Positions 28,153-36,529 of a stretch of DNA of 63,821 nucleotides are shown in pieces. The stretch comes from Actinomyces sp. (GTDB lineage Bacteria; Actinomycetota; Actinomycetes; Actinomycetales; Actinomycetaceae). Every line of letters begins with the position of its first letter. Position 1 is the first letter of the stretch. The stretch covers positions 1 through 63,821 of the forward strand of contig NZ_JARKVC010000026.1 in assembly GCF_029851875.1 (NCBI RefSeq), given 5' to 3'. The notes below the pieces were generated by a model, which did not search any database, was not told the DNA's origin, and saw only the letters and a list, made by a program, of their open reading frames with translations. Made by a program: the position numbers and the translations under genes.

Positions 28153-29202
28153 TCAGCGCGGGCGGCGCATGGTCGCCAGCGCCCGGTTGATGCGGCCTGG
28201 CCACGCCGGGCCGTTGTAGATGAAGGCGGTGTAGGCCTGGAGCAGGTCCGCTCCGGCGTCGAGCATGAGCTCGGCGTCCATGATGGAGGAGATCCCGCCG
28301 ACGCCGATAATGGTCGGCCCCTCACCCAGGCGCGCGCGCAGGCGGCGCACGACCTCCAGGGACCGCGGCAGCAGGGGTGCCCCGGACAGGCCGCCCTCCC
28401 CCAGGTCGTGGTCGATGGTGGTGTTGGTGGCGACCACGCCGTCCAGGCCCATGTCGGTCACGAGGTCAGCGACGGCGTCGATGTCCGCGTCCGCCAGGTC
28501 CGGGGCGATCTTGACCAGGAGGGGAACGTGACGGTGAGCGGCGGCGTCGCCGGCCTCGCGCACGGCCTGGAGGATCGGACGCAGGGACTCCACGTTCTGC
28601 AGGTCGCGCAGGCCGGGGGTGTTGGGGCTGGAGACGTTGACCACGAGGTAGTCGGCCCAGCGCGCCACAGCGGCCGCGGAGTAGCGGTAGTCCTCGACGG
28701 CGTCCTCCAGCGGGACCACCTTGGTCTTGCCGATGTTCGCTCCGACGACGATGCTGCGCCCGCGCACGGTCGAGCGCAGCTCGCGCAGGCGGCGGGCAGC
28801 CTCGTCCGCACCGGAGTTGTTGAAGCCCATCTTGTTGCGCACGGCGCGGGTGGCCGGGTACCGCCACATGCGGGGCCTGTCGTTACCAGGCTGGGCCTGG
28901 GCGGTGAAGGTGCCGACCTCGACAAAGCCGAAGCCGAGGGCGTCCATGCCCTCCACGGCCTCGCCCTCCTTGTCCATCCCGGCAGCCAGTCCCAGTACTC
29001 CGGGCACCGGGCGGGCGAAGGGGCCTCCCTGACCGGCCGAGGGCACAGGGATCGCGGGCCGGCGTCCCCAGGCCTGGCGCACGACGTCCCGCACGAAGGG
29101 CAGGCGACCGGTGACCGCGACGCCCTTGACGCAGACGTCGTGGATGAGCTCGGGGTCAATACGTGTCAGGACGGTCTTGTACAGCAGGTCGTAGAGCACC
29201 AC
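28153..29202 (-). CDS. pyrD: Dihydroorotate dehydrogenase, class 2 (quinone)
   Basis: About 349 residues. An FMN enzyme oxidising dihydroorotate to orotate in pyrimidine synthesis, membrane-associated and quinone-linked. Class 2 marks: N-terminal [20 protein letters not shown] helix, [17 protein letters not shown], and [11 protein letters not shown] with the catalytic serine. FMN-binding IGVGGI is near the C-terminus. The start is one of two adjacent GTG codons (29202/29199); the choice is by similarity, as no clear ribosome site is seen. Confidence 0.92.
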   Translation of the reverse strand: MVLYDLLYKTVLTRIDPELIHDVCVKGVAVTGRLPFVRDVVRQAWGRRPAIPVPSAGQGGPFARPVPGVLGLAAGMDKEGEAVEGMDALGFGFVEVGTFTAQAQPGNDRPRMWRYPATRAVRNKMGFNNSGADEAARRLRELRSTVRGRSIVVGANIGKTKVVPLEDAVEDYRYSAAAVARWADYLVVNVSSPNTPGLRDLQNVESLRPILQAVREAGDAAAHRHVPLLVKIAPDLADADIDAVADLVTDMGLDGVVATNTTIDHDLGEGGLSGAPLLPRSLEVVRRLRARLGEGPTIIGVGGISSIMDAELMLDAGADLLQAYTAFIYNGPAWPGRINRALATMRRPR

Positions 29203-29569
29203 GGGCCCAGGATAGCGGCAACGACGAGTACCCCGTGCTGAGCCTGACAGACGAACTTCGAGCGGCGATCGAGGAAACCTTTTATTCATCAACCCACCGC
29301 AGAAGTCAGGGACATAGTCGAGACAAAAGAGAATAAGACGCTCGTATCGACCTCGCACTAAACTCAATCAGGTCCATAGAGTTAGGCATTGGCAGCGCAG
29401 CGACAAACTCTTGACAGTTCTCCTCTAACCATGCCCTCGGCATACAGCAGACCGCAAAGAATGCGAATGCATCCAGCAGCGTCTGAGGACGTCAAGAAAC
29501 ACCAGGTCAGCAGATTGCTCGGCGCCTCATGCGGTGCAGGCAGATTCCGGGAACAGAAACAAAATCCAA
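29203..29569. other. Gene-free, lower-GC interval
   Basis: 367 bp between pyrD and the cassette 2 secreted gene. It is visibly richer in A/T than the flanking genes. Short open frames here have no ribosome site or similarity. It probably contains the pyrD promoter and the end of the cassette 2 transcript. I see no RNA gene. Confidence 0.4.
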
Positions 29570-29869
29570 TCACTGAGGTACGCAGTAGCCACTCGCTGAA
29601 GACAGCGACGACGACGACGCAGACCAGTTTCCTGAGCGGTATCCCTTTGCGCCTACGACAAGTCTCTTCCCATTGTCCGTCTTCCGAACACCCGCCGCTT
29701 TGACTGTCATCCAGTGATTCGGGTTGGTCTGAGCAGCCTCCGCCTGGATATAACCAACTGCTTGCCCACACGTCGCATACCCATCAAGGTATCCAGCTGC
29801 CGCCATCGGCGCGATTCCACCTACGAGGAGCACGGTCATCAGCGCTGCTGCAGTCTTACGAAGAAACAT
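29570..29869 (-). CDS. Small secreted two-cysteine protein, cassette 2
   Basis: 99 residues with a Sec signal peptide of about 25 residues (ending MAAA). The mature part of about 74 residues has TCGQAVGY near its start and ends GYCVPQ. It is paralogous to the proteins at 26200 and 35001. A Ser-rich run precedes the second cysteine. GGAGG lies 7 nt before ATG 29869. It lies downstream of the cassette 2 lipoprotein on the same strand, the reverse of the gene order in cassette 1. Confidence 0.78.
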   Translation of the reverse strand: MFLRKTAAALMTVLLVGGIAPMAAAGYLDGYATCGQAVGYIQAEAAQTNPNHWMTVKAAGVRKTDNGKRLVVGAKGYRSGNWSASSSSLSSASGYCVPQ

Positions 29870-29906
29870 TGGGAGCCTCCTTTGGCGATCCACTTCGTCC
29901 CATAGG

Positions 29907-29923
29907 AATGCCACACATCACAC
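29907..29923 (-). promoter_or_regulatory. Shared upstream box of cassette 2
   Basis: Minus-strand GTGTGATGTGTGGCATT, matching the cassette 1 box at 26545-26560 except for a one-base insertion and a substitution. Distance to the start codon is similar (37 versus 42 nt). Confidence 0.45.
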
Positions 29924-29968
29924 TGGATAGCAAGTGATTATGCTCGATTCACGAACGGAGCCACAGCG

Positions 29969-30793
29969 TCACGTAAGACTCGCTTCCTCACCGAACATCA
30001 CGGCAGCTGGAGGCCGTCGTGGACAGGTGCGTGAAAGTACCGTCTCAGCCTGCGGCCCGCCCGCCCGGAGCACCCCGGCAGCAGGCGAAGGCCAGTCCGC
30101 CGGCTCGGCGGGCCACCACAGCCCTTCTGCCTCCCCCTGCATCGCCTGGGCCACCCAAGTCTCTTGACTGGGCACCTGGGTGCGGTCGAGCTCGTAGCCG
30201 AGCTCGGCGACGCAGTCAAGGTAGAAGGTCGTGAAGTACTCGTACAACACGGCAAACTGCAATTTCCCCCACCCTGCAATGCGTGCTGCCGATGGAGTAT
30301 GCCGTGCCATGCAGGTCCACAGAGCCACGTCTGACGCCTCCTGCTGAGACTCCGAGACCTCCCGCTGCTCAATACCGCCCGCCGGGTCGATCTGGGTAGC
30401 CGGGAATCCCGCCTGTGTCATGCAGTCGGCCACCGGTTGGTCATCCACCTGCGACCACGCCACGAGCTCCGGCACCGGCAACCCAGCCGCCGCGTCAGGA
30501 CGATTCTCCTCCAGCCACTCCAACCGCATCCGAGCAGCCTCGTCCTCCGAGTACTCCCGAGCCACCACCTTCGTCGTAGGCTCCCACGCACGCCACCGCG
30601 CCAGAGCCTCAGCCTCACTCGGCAGCCGCGACGCCGTCCCCGTAGCCGTCGCCCCCTGCGCGTGACCACCTCGGCCCCCCAAGTCATCACCTGCGCCAGC
30701 CGATCCACATCCCGCGACCGCCAGCACACAGCACGCCACGAGCGCGAGAGACAGCCCTCGACCAGGTACCACACGTCCTTGCGCCAGATTCAT
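29969..30793 (-). CDS. Lipoprotein of cassette 2
   Basis: 274 residues. Lipobox LAVAGC near residue 29, a Gly/Ala linker, then the same globular domain as the cassette 1 and 3 lipoproteins: RWRAWEP, REYSEDEA, ENRPDAAAGLPVPELVAWS, DPAGG, LYEYFTTFYLDC, VPSQETWVAQAM, and a final CP. Most similar to the cassette 3 protein in the DPAGG and LYEY segments. ATG 30793 has AGGAGG directly abutting and GGGAG farther upstream. It is divergent from the export operon, so the two may be co-regulated. Confidence 0.8.
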   Translation of the reverse strand: MNLAQGRVVPGRGLSLALVACCVLAVAGCGSAGAGDDLGGRGGHAQGATATGTASRLPSEAEALARWRAWEPTTKVVAREYSEDEAARMRLEWLEENRPDAAAGLPVPELVAWSQVDDQPVADCMTQAGFPATQIDPAGGIEQREVSESQQEASDVALWTCMARHTPSAARIAGWGKLQFAVLYEYFTTFYLDCVAELGYELDRTQVPSQETWVAQAMQGEAEGLWWPAEPADWPSPAAGVLRAGGPQAETVLSRTCPRRPPAAVMFGEEASLT

Positions 30794-30889
30794 CCTCCTG
30801 CTCCCTTCCGTTACTCCTCATGCCTTATGATACAGATCATACCTGCGATGCACGGCTCGCAGTCATCCACTTTGGGCAGGAGGCACATC

Positions 30890-32059
30890 GTGATCGTGAC
30901 ACGTCGCCCATGGGTCGTCGCAGCCGGCTGGCTGCTCTCACTGGCCGTGGTCGGCGGGGCCTGCTTCTGGGCGGGACACGTCGTCACCCGCAGCCCGTTG
31001 CCCTCCCAGACCCTGGCGCGGGAGTCGATGGACGTGGCCGTGACCACGGACTCTGTGGGACGCACGCTGACCTACAACGTCACCGTGAGCCAGGCGCGGG
31101 TGCCGGTCGCCGCTAACCTGCTGCCCGGCGTCGTCACCTCCGTGTCCGTCCAGGACTCCTACTCCCAGGGGGACACGGTCTACACCGTGGAGGCCACTCC
31201 CGTCCGCGTGGTGGCCGGCTCCACGCCCTTCTACCGTGACCTCGGCCTCGAGACGCGTGGTGAGGACGTGCGTCAGCTCTCCCAGGCGCTGGTGGACCTG
31301 GGCTACCTGGGGTGGGCGGACGAGGTCTTCGGGCCCCGCACTGAGCAGGCAGTCAAGGCCTGGCAGAAGGACCTGGGCCAGGAGGCCACAGGCGTGGTGG
31401 CACGTGGTGAGCTCATCGCTGTTCCCTCCCTGCCCCAGGCGCTGTTCCTGGACTCCACGGTGCTGCGCGCCGGTGCGGTCCTCACCGGCGAGGAGCCGCT
31501 GGTGTCTACCGCCACCGGTGAGCCGGTCTTCTCCCTGGACCTGTCCCAGGAGCAGGCCCAGGCCATTCCCTCCGACGCCGTCATCACCATCCCCTACGAG
31601 GACCACACCTGGCGGGCCGTCATCACGGCCTCCGGCTTCAAGCAGGACGAGGCCTCCGGCTCCAACGTCTACTCCCTGTCCCTGGCTGGCCTGGACGGCG
31701 GGGCCGTGTGCGCCAGCGAGTGCGCCGTGCTCCCGGCCACGGAGCAGCTCTACATCCCGGCCAGCATCGAGATCGTCCCCTCCGTGTCCGGGCTGGCCGT
31801 GCCGGTGACCGCGCTGAGCAGCCATCCTGACGGATCGGTGAGCGTCGAGCTGGTGGAGGCCGGCGCCACCCGCGCCCAGACGGTGGAGGTCCTGGCCAGC
31901 GTGGACGGGATCGCCGTCGTCACGGGCGTCAAGGAAGGTGATCTCGTCCGCGTCTACGGGACAGGACAGGCAGGTTCAGGACAGGCAGGCTCGGCACCGG
32001 AGCCTGCCGGGCAGGTGCCAGGCACCCCAGAACCGGACAGCCAGGAGACGGCTCAGTGA
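30890..32059 (+). CDS. Membrane-fusion/adaptor protein with peptidoglycan-binding domain
   Basis: 389 residues. One N-terminal membrane anchor (about 8-30), then beta-rich adaptor segments (RVPVAANLLPGVVTSVSVQDS). A type 1 peptidoglycan-binding domain follows at about 123-165 (EDVRQLSQALVDLGYLGWAD...TEQAVKAWQK), then a C-terminal barrel and a Pro/Gly tail with a short repeat GQAGSGQAGS. MacA-like periplasmic adaptors with this inserted domain accompany ABC exporters in Gram-positive actinobacteria. GTG 30890 is preceded at 6 nt by AGGAGG, which decides the start. Upstream is TATGAT at 30826-30831 within the inverted repeat ATGATacagATCAT. The 4-bp overlap with the ATPase shows an operon. Confidence 0.82.
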   Translation: MIVTRRPWVVAAGWLLSLAVVGGACFWAGHVVTRSPLPSQTLARESMDVAVTTDSVGRTLTYNVTVSQARVPVAANLLPGVVTSVSVQDSYSQGDTVYTVEATPVRVVAGSTPFYRDLGLETRGEDVRQLSQALVDLGYLGWADEVFGPRTEQAVKAWQKDLGQEATGVVARGELIAVPSLPQALFLDSTVLRAGAVLTGEEPLVSTATGEPVFSLDLSQEQAQAIPSDAVITIPYEDHTWRAVITASGFKQDEASGSNVYSLSLAGLDGGAVCASECAVLPATEQLYIPASIEIVPSVSGLAVPVTALSSHPDGSVSVELVEAGATRAQTVEVLASVDGIAVVTGVKEGDLVRVYGTGQAGSGQAGSAPEPAGQVPGTPEPDSQETAQ

Positions 32060-32742
32060 CCCGAGCACCTGACGCAGCTGCCGCCCCACCGCCTGAGGCC
32101 GAGCACGGCCTGGCCGTGCGTGACCTGACCTTCGCCTACACCCGCCACTCCCCCGAGCTCTTTGAGAGTCTCAGCCACTCCTTCGCCGCGGGCAGGTGCA
32201 CGGCGCTGACAGGTCCCTCAGGGCGAGGCAAGTCCACCCTGCTCTACGTGCTCGGCCTCATACTGGCCCCGCGCACCGGTCAGGTGCTCCTGGACGGCGT
32301 CAGCGTGGCAGACGCCCCGGACACTGAGCGCTCCCGGCTGCGGGCCAGCCGCATCGGCTTCGTCTTCCAGGACTCCGAGCTCGATGCGCACCGCACGCTG
32401 ACCGAGTCCGTGGCTGAGCCGGGTCTGTACGCGGGTCTGAGCGCTGCGCAGGCACGTGAGCGCGCCCGTCGGCTGCTCGGGCGCCTGGGGCTGGCGGACC
32501 AGGCAGGCAAGCGTCCTACCCAGGTCTCAGGCGGTCAGGCCCAGCGCGCCGCCGTGTGCCGGGCGCTGCTCATGGATCCCGACGTCGTCCTGGCCGACGA
32601 ACCCACCGGGAACCTGGACCGGGGCAACGCCGCCGCCGTGCTCGACGCGTTGGACGAGGCCAGCCAGCGCGGCTGCACCGTGGTCATCGCCACGCACGAC
32701 CCCTACGTGGTGGACCGTTGCCAGGAGGTGGTGGAGCTGTGA
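32056..32742 (+). CDS. ABC transporter ATP-binding protein (MacB/LolD type)
   Basis: 228 residues with Walker A GPSGRGKST (about 54-62), a Q-loop FQDSELD, signature VSGGQAQR, Walker B VVLADEP and switch histidine ATHDP. It is of the LolD/MacB subfamily, which energises export or mechanotransmission rather than import. GTG start overlapping the adaptor stop (GTGA), and its own stop overlaps the permease start. Confidence 0.9.
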   Translation: MTRAPDAAAAPPPEAEHGLAVRDLTFAYTRHSPELFESLSHSFAAGRCTALTGPSGRGKSTLLYVLGLILAPRTGQVLLDGVSVADAPDTERSRLRASRIGFVFQDSELDAHRTLTESVAEPGLYAGLSAAQARERARRLLGRLGLADQAGKRPTQVSGGQAQRAAVCRALLMDPDVVLADEPTGNLDRGNAAAVLDALDEASQRGCTVVIATHDPYVVDRCQEVVEL

Positions 32743-33863
32743 GCCAGGCTCCTGCCCGTGCTCAGACCCGGATGCGCCTGCCGGCGCTGGTGGCCGAAGC
32801 CGTGCGTGAGGCCTGGGCCCAGAAGGTGCCCTCGCTGCTCGTCCTGCTCGTGGTCGCGGCCACCTGCGCCACGGCGCTGACCGTGCTGGGGCACGGCGTG
32901 GCGCAGCAGCGCGAGATGAGCCAGGCGCTGGAGTCAGCCGGCGCCCGGGTCCTGACGGTGACGGACACGAGGTCCCGCGGGGTCATTGACGCCACCGTCA
33001 TGTCGATCGTGCGCTCGATGACCGGGGTCGAGTCCGCCGTCGCCCTGTCCGCGCCCGTGGACGTGGTCAACGTCGCTATCCCTGGCACCCCGCGCGTGCC
33101 CGCCTGGCAGGCTGACCGTCCTGAGCTCGTCACCACGCTGAGCCTGGGCCGTCAGGACTCCCCCGGCCAGGCCAGCGCAAGCCCGCAGGTGCTCCAGGCT
33201 CTTCGGCTGGCCACCTCCTCAGGGGCCGTGCGCAGCCCGGATGAGCTCACCCGCTACGACGTGACCGCCACCGGTACGCCGTCGGCCGCCTTCGAGGACC
33301 TGGCCGTGGGGCTCGTGGTACGCGGGGGTGAGCAGACCGTCTACCGGCAGCTGCGCGTGACCGTCACCGACCTGGGTGCGATGCCCGCGGTCCAGGCGGC
33401 GGTGACCGACCTCGTGGGCGGATGGGACCCGCAGGCGATCACGGTCCAGACGCCCTCCGCCCTCACCCAGGCCTCGGCCCTGTTCTCTGACCAGGTCAGC
33501 GCCGCCAACCGCGCCACGCTGCTGCTCATCCTGGCCGCCGGGGCCTTCTTCTCCGCGCTGGTCACCCTCACCGACGTCCTGCTGCACCGCCGTCAGATGG
33601 GACGACGCCGGGCACTGGGTATCACTCGTGGTGCCCTGACGGCCCTGACGACGGCGCGCATGCTTGCCCCGGCTGGGCTGGGCGCGCTCCTGGGCACCGC
33701 CGGGGCGCTCACCACAGGGAGGGTGTGGCTGGGGGTGGCCGTGCCCTGGGACTACGCCGGCGCGATCGCCGTGCTGGCGACCGTGGTCGCAGGGCTGGCG
33801 GCCGTGGCCCCGGCGGCATGGGCCTCACGTCGTGACCCGGTGAGCGTGCTGCGCACGCCGTGA
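32739..33863 (+). CDS. FtsX-like ABC transporter permease
   Basis: 374 residues. One N-terminal helix (about 30-52), an extracellular domain of about 200 residues, then three helices (about 255-280, 300-325, 340-362). This is the FtsX/MacB topology. The ending RRDPVSVLRTP is typical of MacB permeases. The GTG start overlaps the ATPase stop by 4 bp. With the adaptor and ATPase it forms a tripartite exporter lying between cassettes 2 and 3. Confidence 0.87.
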   Translation: MSQAPARAQTRMRLPALVAEAVREAWAQKVPSLLVLLVVAATCATALTVLGHGVAQQREMSQALESAGARVLTVTDTRSRGVIDATVMSIVRSMTGVESAVALSAPVDVVNVAIPGTPRVPAWQADRPELVTTLSLGRQDSPGQASASPQVLQALRLATSSGAVRSPDELTRYDVTATGTPSAAFEDLAVGLVVRGGEQTVYRQLRVTVTDLGAMPAVQAAVTDLVGGWDPQAITVQTPSALTQASALFSDQVSAANRATLLLILAAGAFFSALVTLTDVLLHRRQMGRRRALGITRGALTALTTARMLAPAGLGALLGTAGALTTGRVWLGVAVPWDYAGAIAVLATVVAGLAAVAPAAWASRRDPVSVLRTP

Positions 33864-34077
33864 GGACGCGTGATACTGCTCTATCCGAATCAAAGGAGAT
33901 TCACATGCTGCACAGAACGCGCGCACTACTCGTCCATTCAAGGGCTCCCTCAGAGGAACAGTCCACGGTGGAAAGGGACCCGCTCAATGGGCCACGGTAT
34001 CCGACTCGCTGACACAGGGCTGGGGCGCCTGCGTCCCTGGCTAACCTTTGTGTCCCTACAGTCCTAGGACCGTACCG

Positions 34078-34824
34078 ATGGATCTGCGACGACGCTGCTC
34101 CGTATTCCTCCTGTGCAGCACCCTTGCGTTGCTGGCTGCGTGCCAGACTGCACGGCCTGCTGCCACCGAGGAGGCAACGGCGACAGTCTCGGTCTCTGAC
34201 GCGATTCAGGCCTGGAAGGACTGGAGGCCCGCAACGACCGTCCGCCCACGGACCTACAGTCCGGACGAGGCGATGGAGCTGCGAGCCACGTGGTTGGAGT
34301 CCGCCCGCCACGACGACGTACCGAAGGAGACGCCGGTACCAGACCTCATCTCTTGGTCCGACGGAACGGACCAAGAGATCGTCCAGTGCCTCAACGAAGC
34401 AGGCTTTCAAGCACGCCAAGCCGATCCCGCAGGCGGGGTCATCATGGACGGACTCGCCGAGGCACAGTCTCGGCCCTACTATCAAACCCTGTGGACCTGC
34501 TCGGCACAGTACACGCCTTCACCCGAACAGCTGCAGCCCTGGGGCGAGGAACAGTACTCAGTCCTCTACGAGTACTACACCACGTTCTACCTGCCGTGCC
34601 TCAGGCGTCAAGGCATTGACCTGGCGCCGTCCGCAGACATCCCCACGCAGGAAGCGTGGGTCACCCATGCCATGTCCGGACAGAACCTGGAGCATCTGTG
34701 GATGCCCACTGACTACACGCAGTGGGACGCCGCACATCAGCACAAGGTTTCTGACCAGCGTGCCTGGGACCTCCTTGCACAACAGTGTCCTCCCAAGCCC
34801 CCGGCCTCAGCGCTCTACGGATGA
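34078..34824 (+). CDS. Lipoprotein of cassette 3
   Basis: 248 residues. Signal with lipobox LLAAC (Cys about 19), followed by the shared domain: WKDWRPATT, RTYSPDEA, TPVPDLISWS, GFQARQADPAGG, LWTCSAQYTPS, LYEYYTTFYLPC, IPTQEAWVTHAM and C-terminal CPPKPP. ATG 34078 is chosen for its signal peptide. Inside the gene at 34348-34379 is a perfect 13-bp hairpin (ATCTCTTGGTCCG and its complement, 6-nt loop). It lies 214 bp after the exporter permease and upstream of the third secreted gene, all on the plus strand. Confidence 0.8.
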   Translation: MDLRRRCSVFLLCSTLALLAACQTARPAATEEATATVSVSDAIQAWKDWRPATTVRPRTYSPDEAMELRATWLESARHDDVPKETPVPDLISWSDGTDQEIVQCLNEAGFQARQADPAGGVIMDGLAEAQSRPYYQTLWTCSAQYTPSPEQLQPWGEEQYSVLYEYYTTFYLPCLRRQGIDLAPSADIPTQEAWVTHAMSGQNLEHLWMPTDYTQWDAAHQHKVSDQRAWDLLAQQCPPKPPASALYG

Positions 34825-35000
34825 GCCAAGGCACCACGTGCCAGCAGGCCCTCAAGGAACGCGCGACGCTGGAGCAGTGGCGCCACAAGCTCGCCCCGTC
34901 GCCCAGGCTGCGCTGGCGCAAGGCCCGTCATGTTCTTGCGCCTGCGGGAACCACATGGTAGCCTTTAAATGACGTGTACAATTGCGAGGGAGCAGCCGTC

Positions 35001-35312
35001 ATGGAATCCAAGATGTTCCGCATCCCCGCCGCCCTTGCTGCCCTGGTCCTGGTCGCCGGGCTGGTACCAGCCACAGACGCCGCAGCGGCGGTGAGAACCG
35101 GACGCGTGAGCTGCGGGCAGGCAGCCGGGTTCGTCAGGGTCGTCGGTCAGCAGAGCAACGCCCAGCACGGGCTCTACCTTCAGGTCGGTGGCCGAGAGGC
35201 GCTCTTTACGGGGACGCTCAGACAGCACCTTGACGGTGGTCGAGGAGCCGCCTCGTGGGCCACGGTCTCTGACTCCCTCACCTACGGCGCAGGGGTCTGC
35301 ATCCCGCAATGA
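35001..35312 (+). CDS. Small secreted two-cysteine protein, cassette 3
   Basis: 103 residues with a signal peptide of about 30 residues. The mature protein has SCGQAAGF near the start and ends GVCIPQ, the same frame as the other two family members. It lacks the Trp-rich stretch of copy 1 but keeps ASW. GAGGGAG precedes ATG 35001; TACAAT at 34977-34982 is a possible -10. It is the last chromosomal gene before the prophage. Confidence 0.78.
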   Translation: MESKMFRIPAALAALVLVAGLVPATDAAAAVRTGRVSCGQAAGFVRVVGQQSNAQHGLYLQVGGREALFTGTLRQHLDGGRGAASWATVSDSLTYGAGVCIPQ

Positions 35313-35514
35313 TGCGTGCGATGCACAGCGCTGGCCAGCTCCCGAGGGGAGAGCTGAACTGTCCTCGACTAGTGGTGCGGCACCAGTGTCGCACAGCAAC
35401 GAAACCATTGCAATCACTAGCGTTCACGGTGGTCGAGAACCGCCCTTCAGGGGGTGTCATGACAGGGGTGAATGGGGGTGTTTTTAGGGGGTTGCTGTAG
35501 CAACTGCTACACCC
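35313..35514. other. Junction between secreted-protein locus and prophage; attL candidate zone
   Basis: 202 bp without genes between the cassette 3 stop and the first prophage gene. It includes GTTGCTGTAGCAACTGCTAC near 35490-35513. The attachment site probably lies here, but the core cannot be defined because the right end of the prophage is outside the window. Confidence 0.35.
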
Positions 35515-35904
35515 TTATCTGGCCCTCCTGAGGGTGCGCCGGTACGCGGAGACGACCCACCTGGGCAGCCCCATCTCGGCGGCGATCGCACCGCTGTCGC
35601 GGGCCCCGGTGACAGCCTCCGCGCGGGCGTACTCCTCGGCCGTGATGAGCTGGTGGGCGACGGTCTCGTCGATACGTCGCTCCACCGCCCGGGGCTGGTG
35701 GCCGTCATCGCCTCGGCGTGCGTGCTCCATCTCGTGCAGGAGGGCGGCGACCTCCTGCCCCTCGCTCATCCCGGCGCGGAGGGTGATGGTGTGCTCGCGG
35801 TGTGAGTAGACGCCCCAGAGGTGGCCGGGGAGATGGTCCCAGGTGACGGTGATGCCGTGCGCCTGGCAGGTGGCGTGGGCGGCGGTGAGGGCTGGCAGGG
35901 TCAC
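35515..35904 (-). CDS. ImmA/IrrE-type metallopeptidase-like protein
   Basis: About 129 residues with HEMEHARRGD (HExxH zinc motif) and a downstream acidic helix ERRIDETVAHQLI, as in ImmA/IrrE proteases that cleave phage repressors. The C-terminus SGAIAAEMGLPRWVVSAYRRTLRR resembles a helix-turn-helix. The start at GTG 35904 is a guess: the frame is open farther, but that part overlaps hicB and looks non-coding. It probably acts on the repressor at 36584-37000 during induction. Confidence 0.7.
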   Translation of the reverse strand: MTLPALTAAHATCQAHGITVTWDHLPGHLWGVYSHREHTITLRAGMSEGQEVAALLHEMEHARRGDDGHQPRAVERRIDETVAHQLITAEEYARAEAVTGARDSGAIAAEMGLPRWVVSAYRRTLRRAR

Positions 35905-35963
35905 GGCCGGGACGGTAGCCGTGCCCGGCGACAGTAATTCGGGCGCGAGAGCGACCCTGCCTG

Positions 35964-36335
35964 TCAGGCGGTGGCTGTCAGTTGCGACACCCTTCCCCTG
36001 GACACGCCCATGACGGCTGCCGCGTCGGAGACGGACAGGCCCTCGGCTCGTAGGGCGATGGCGGCTTCCCGCCACGCACTGGCGGCCTCCTTCTGGAGGA
36101 GGGCTGCCCGCTCGGTCGCCTGGCGGGCGGCCTTGACCTGTGCCGCGCTGGACACGTCCGGGGTGATGGTGATGTCCCACCCGGAGTGGTCGGCGCCCTC
36201 GTCGACGGTGTCGAGGTAGTCCACGACCTGCTGGCGGGCGTCTGCTAGGTGGGTGACCTGCGTCCAGCAGTCGTCGTCGTTCCACAGCTCCCAGCCGCCG
36301 CTCCACCGGCGGGCGGTGATGTTGAGTGCGGTCAT
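35964..36335 (-). CDS. hicB: HicB-family antitoxin-like protein
   Basis: 123 residues. The N-terminal NITARRWSGGWELW strands fit the degraded RNase H-like HicB fold. The C-terminus LSVSDAAAVMGVSRGRVSQL is a helix-turn-helix for autoregulation. AAGGAGAG lies before ATG 36335. The start overlaps the hicA stop by 4 bp, giving the usual toxin-antitoxin order hicA-hicB. Confidence 0.78.
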   Translation of the reverse strand: MTALNITARRWSGGWELWNDDDCWTQVTHLADARQQVVDYLDTVDEGADHSGWDITITPDVSSAAQVKAARQATERAALLQKEAASAWREAAIALRAEGLSVSDAAAVMGVSRGRVSQLTATA

Positions 36336-36523
36336 CGTCTGCTCTCCTTGATCGTGTTCAGGGCCTTGCGGACCAGGCCGGGTGAGATCTCGCGGGTGCG
36401 GGTGATGGACACGGCGTGTGGTCCGTTGGTCCATACCTCGTGGTCGCCTTTGCCGGGCCGGGAGGTGAACCCTGCCTCCTTGAGGAGGCGGGTCAGGTCC
36501 CGGTACTTCATCGGCTTGGTCAT
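36332..36523 (-). CDS. hicA: HicA-family mRNA interferase toxin
   Basis: 63 residues, the usual size. The dsRBD-like pattern is MKYRDLTRLLKEAGF, then GKGDHEVWTNG with the catalytic histidine, then REISPGLVRKALNTI. It cleaves mRNA when free of HicB. It is transcribed from TATAAT at 36530-36535, only 6 nt before the ATG, so the message may be leaderless; an inner ATG lies 4 codons on. Confidence 0.87.
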   Translation of the reverse strand: MTKPMKYRDLTRLLKEAGFTSRPGKGDHEVWTNGPHAVSITRTREISPGLVRKALNTIKESRR

Positions 36524-36529
36524 AACATG

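Noticed and set aside
28003-29241. Plus-strand open frame of 412 codons
   Set aside because: Antisense shadow of pyrD.
26200-35312. Lactococcin 972 family assignment for the small secreted proteins
   Set aside because: Layout is similar, but mature sequences have two conserved cysteines and no visible similarity to lactococcin 972.
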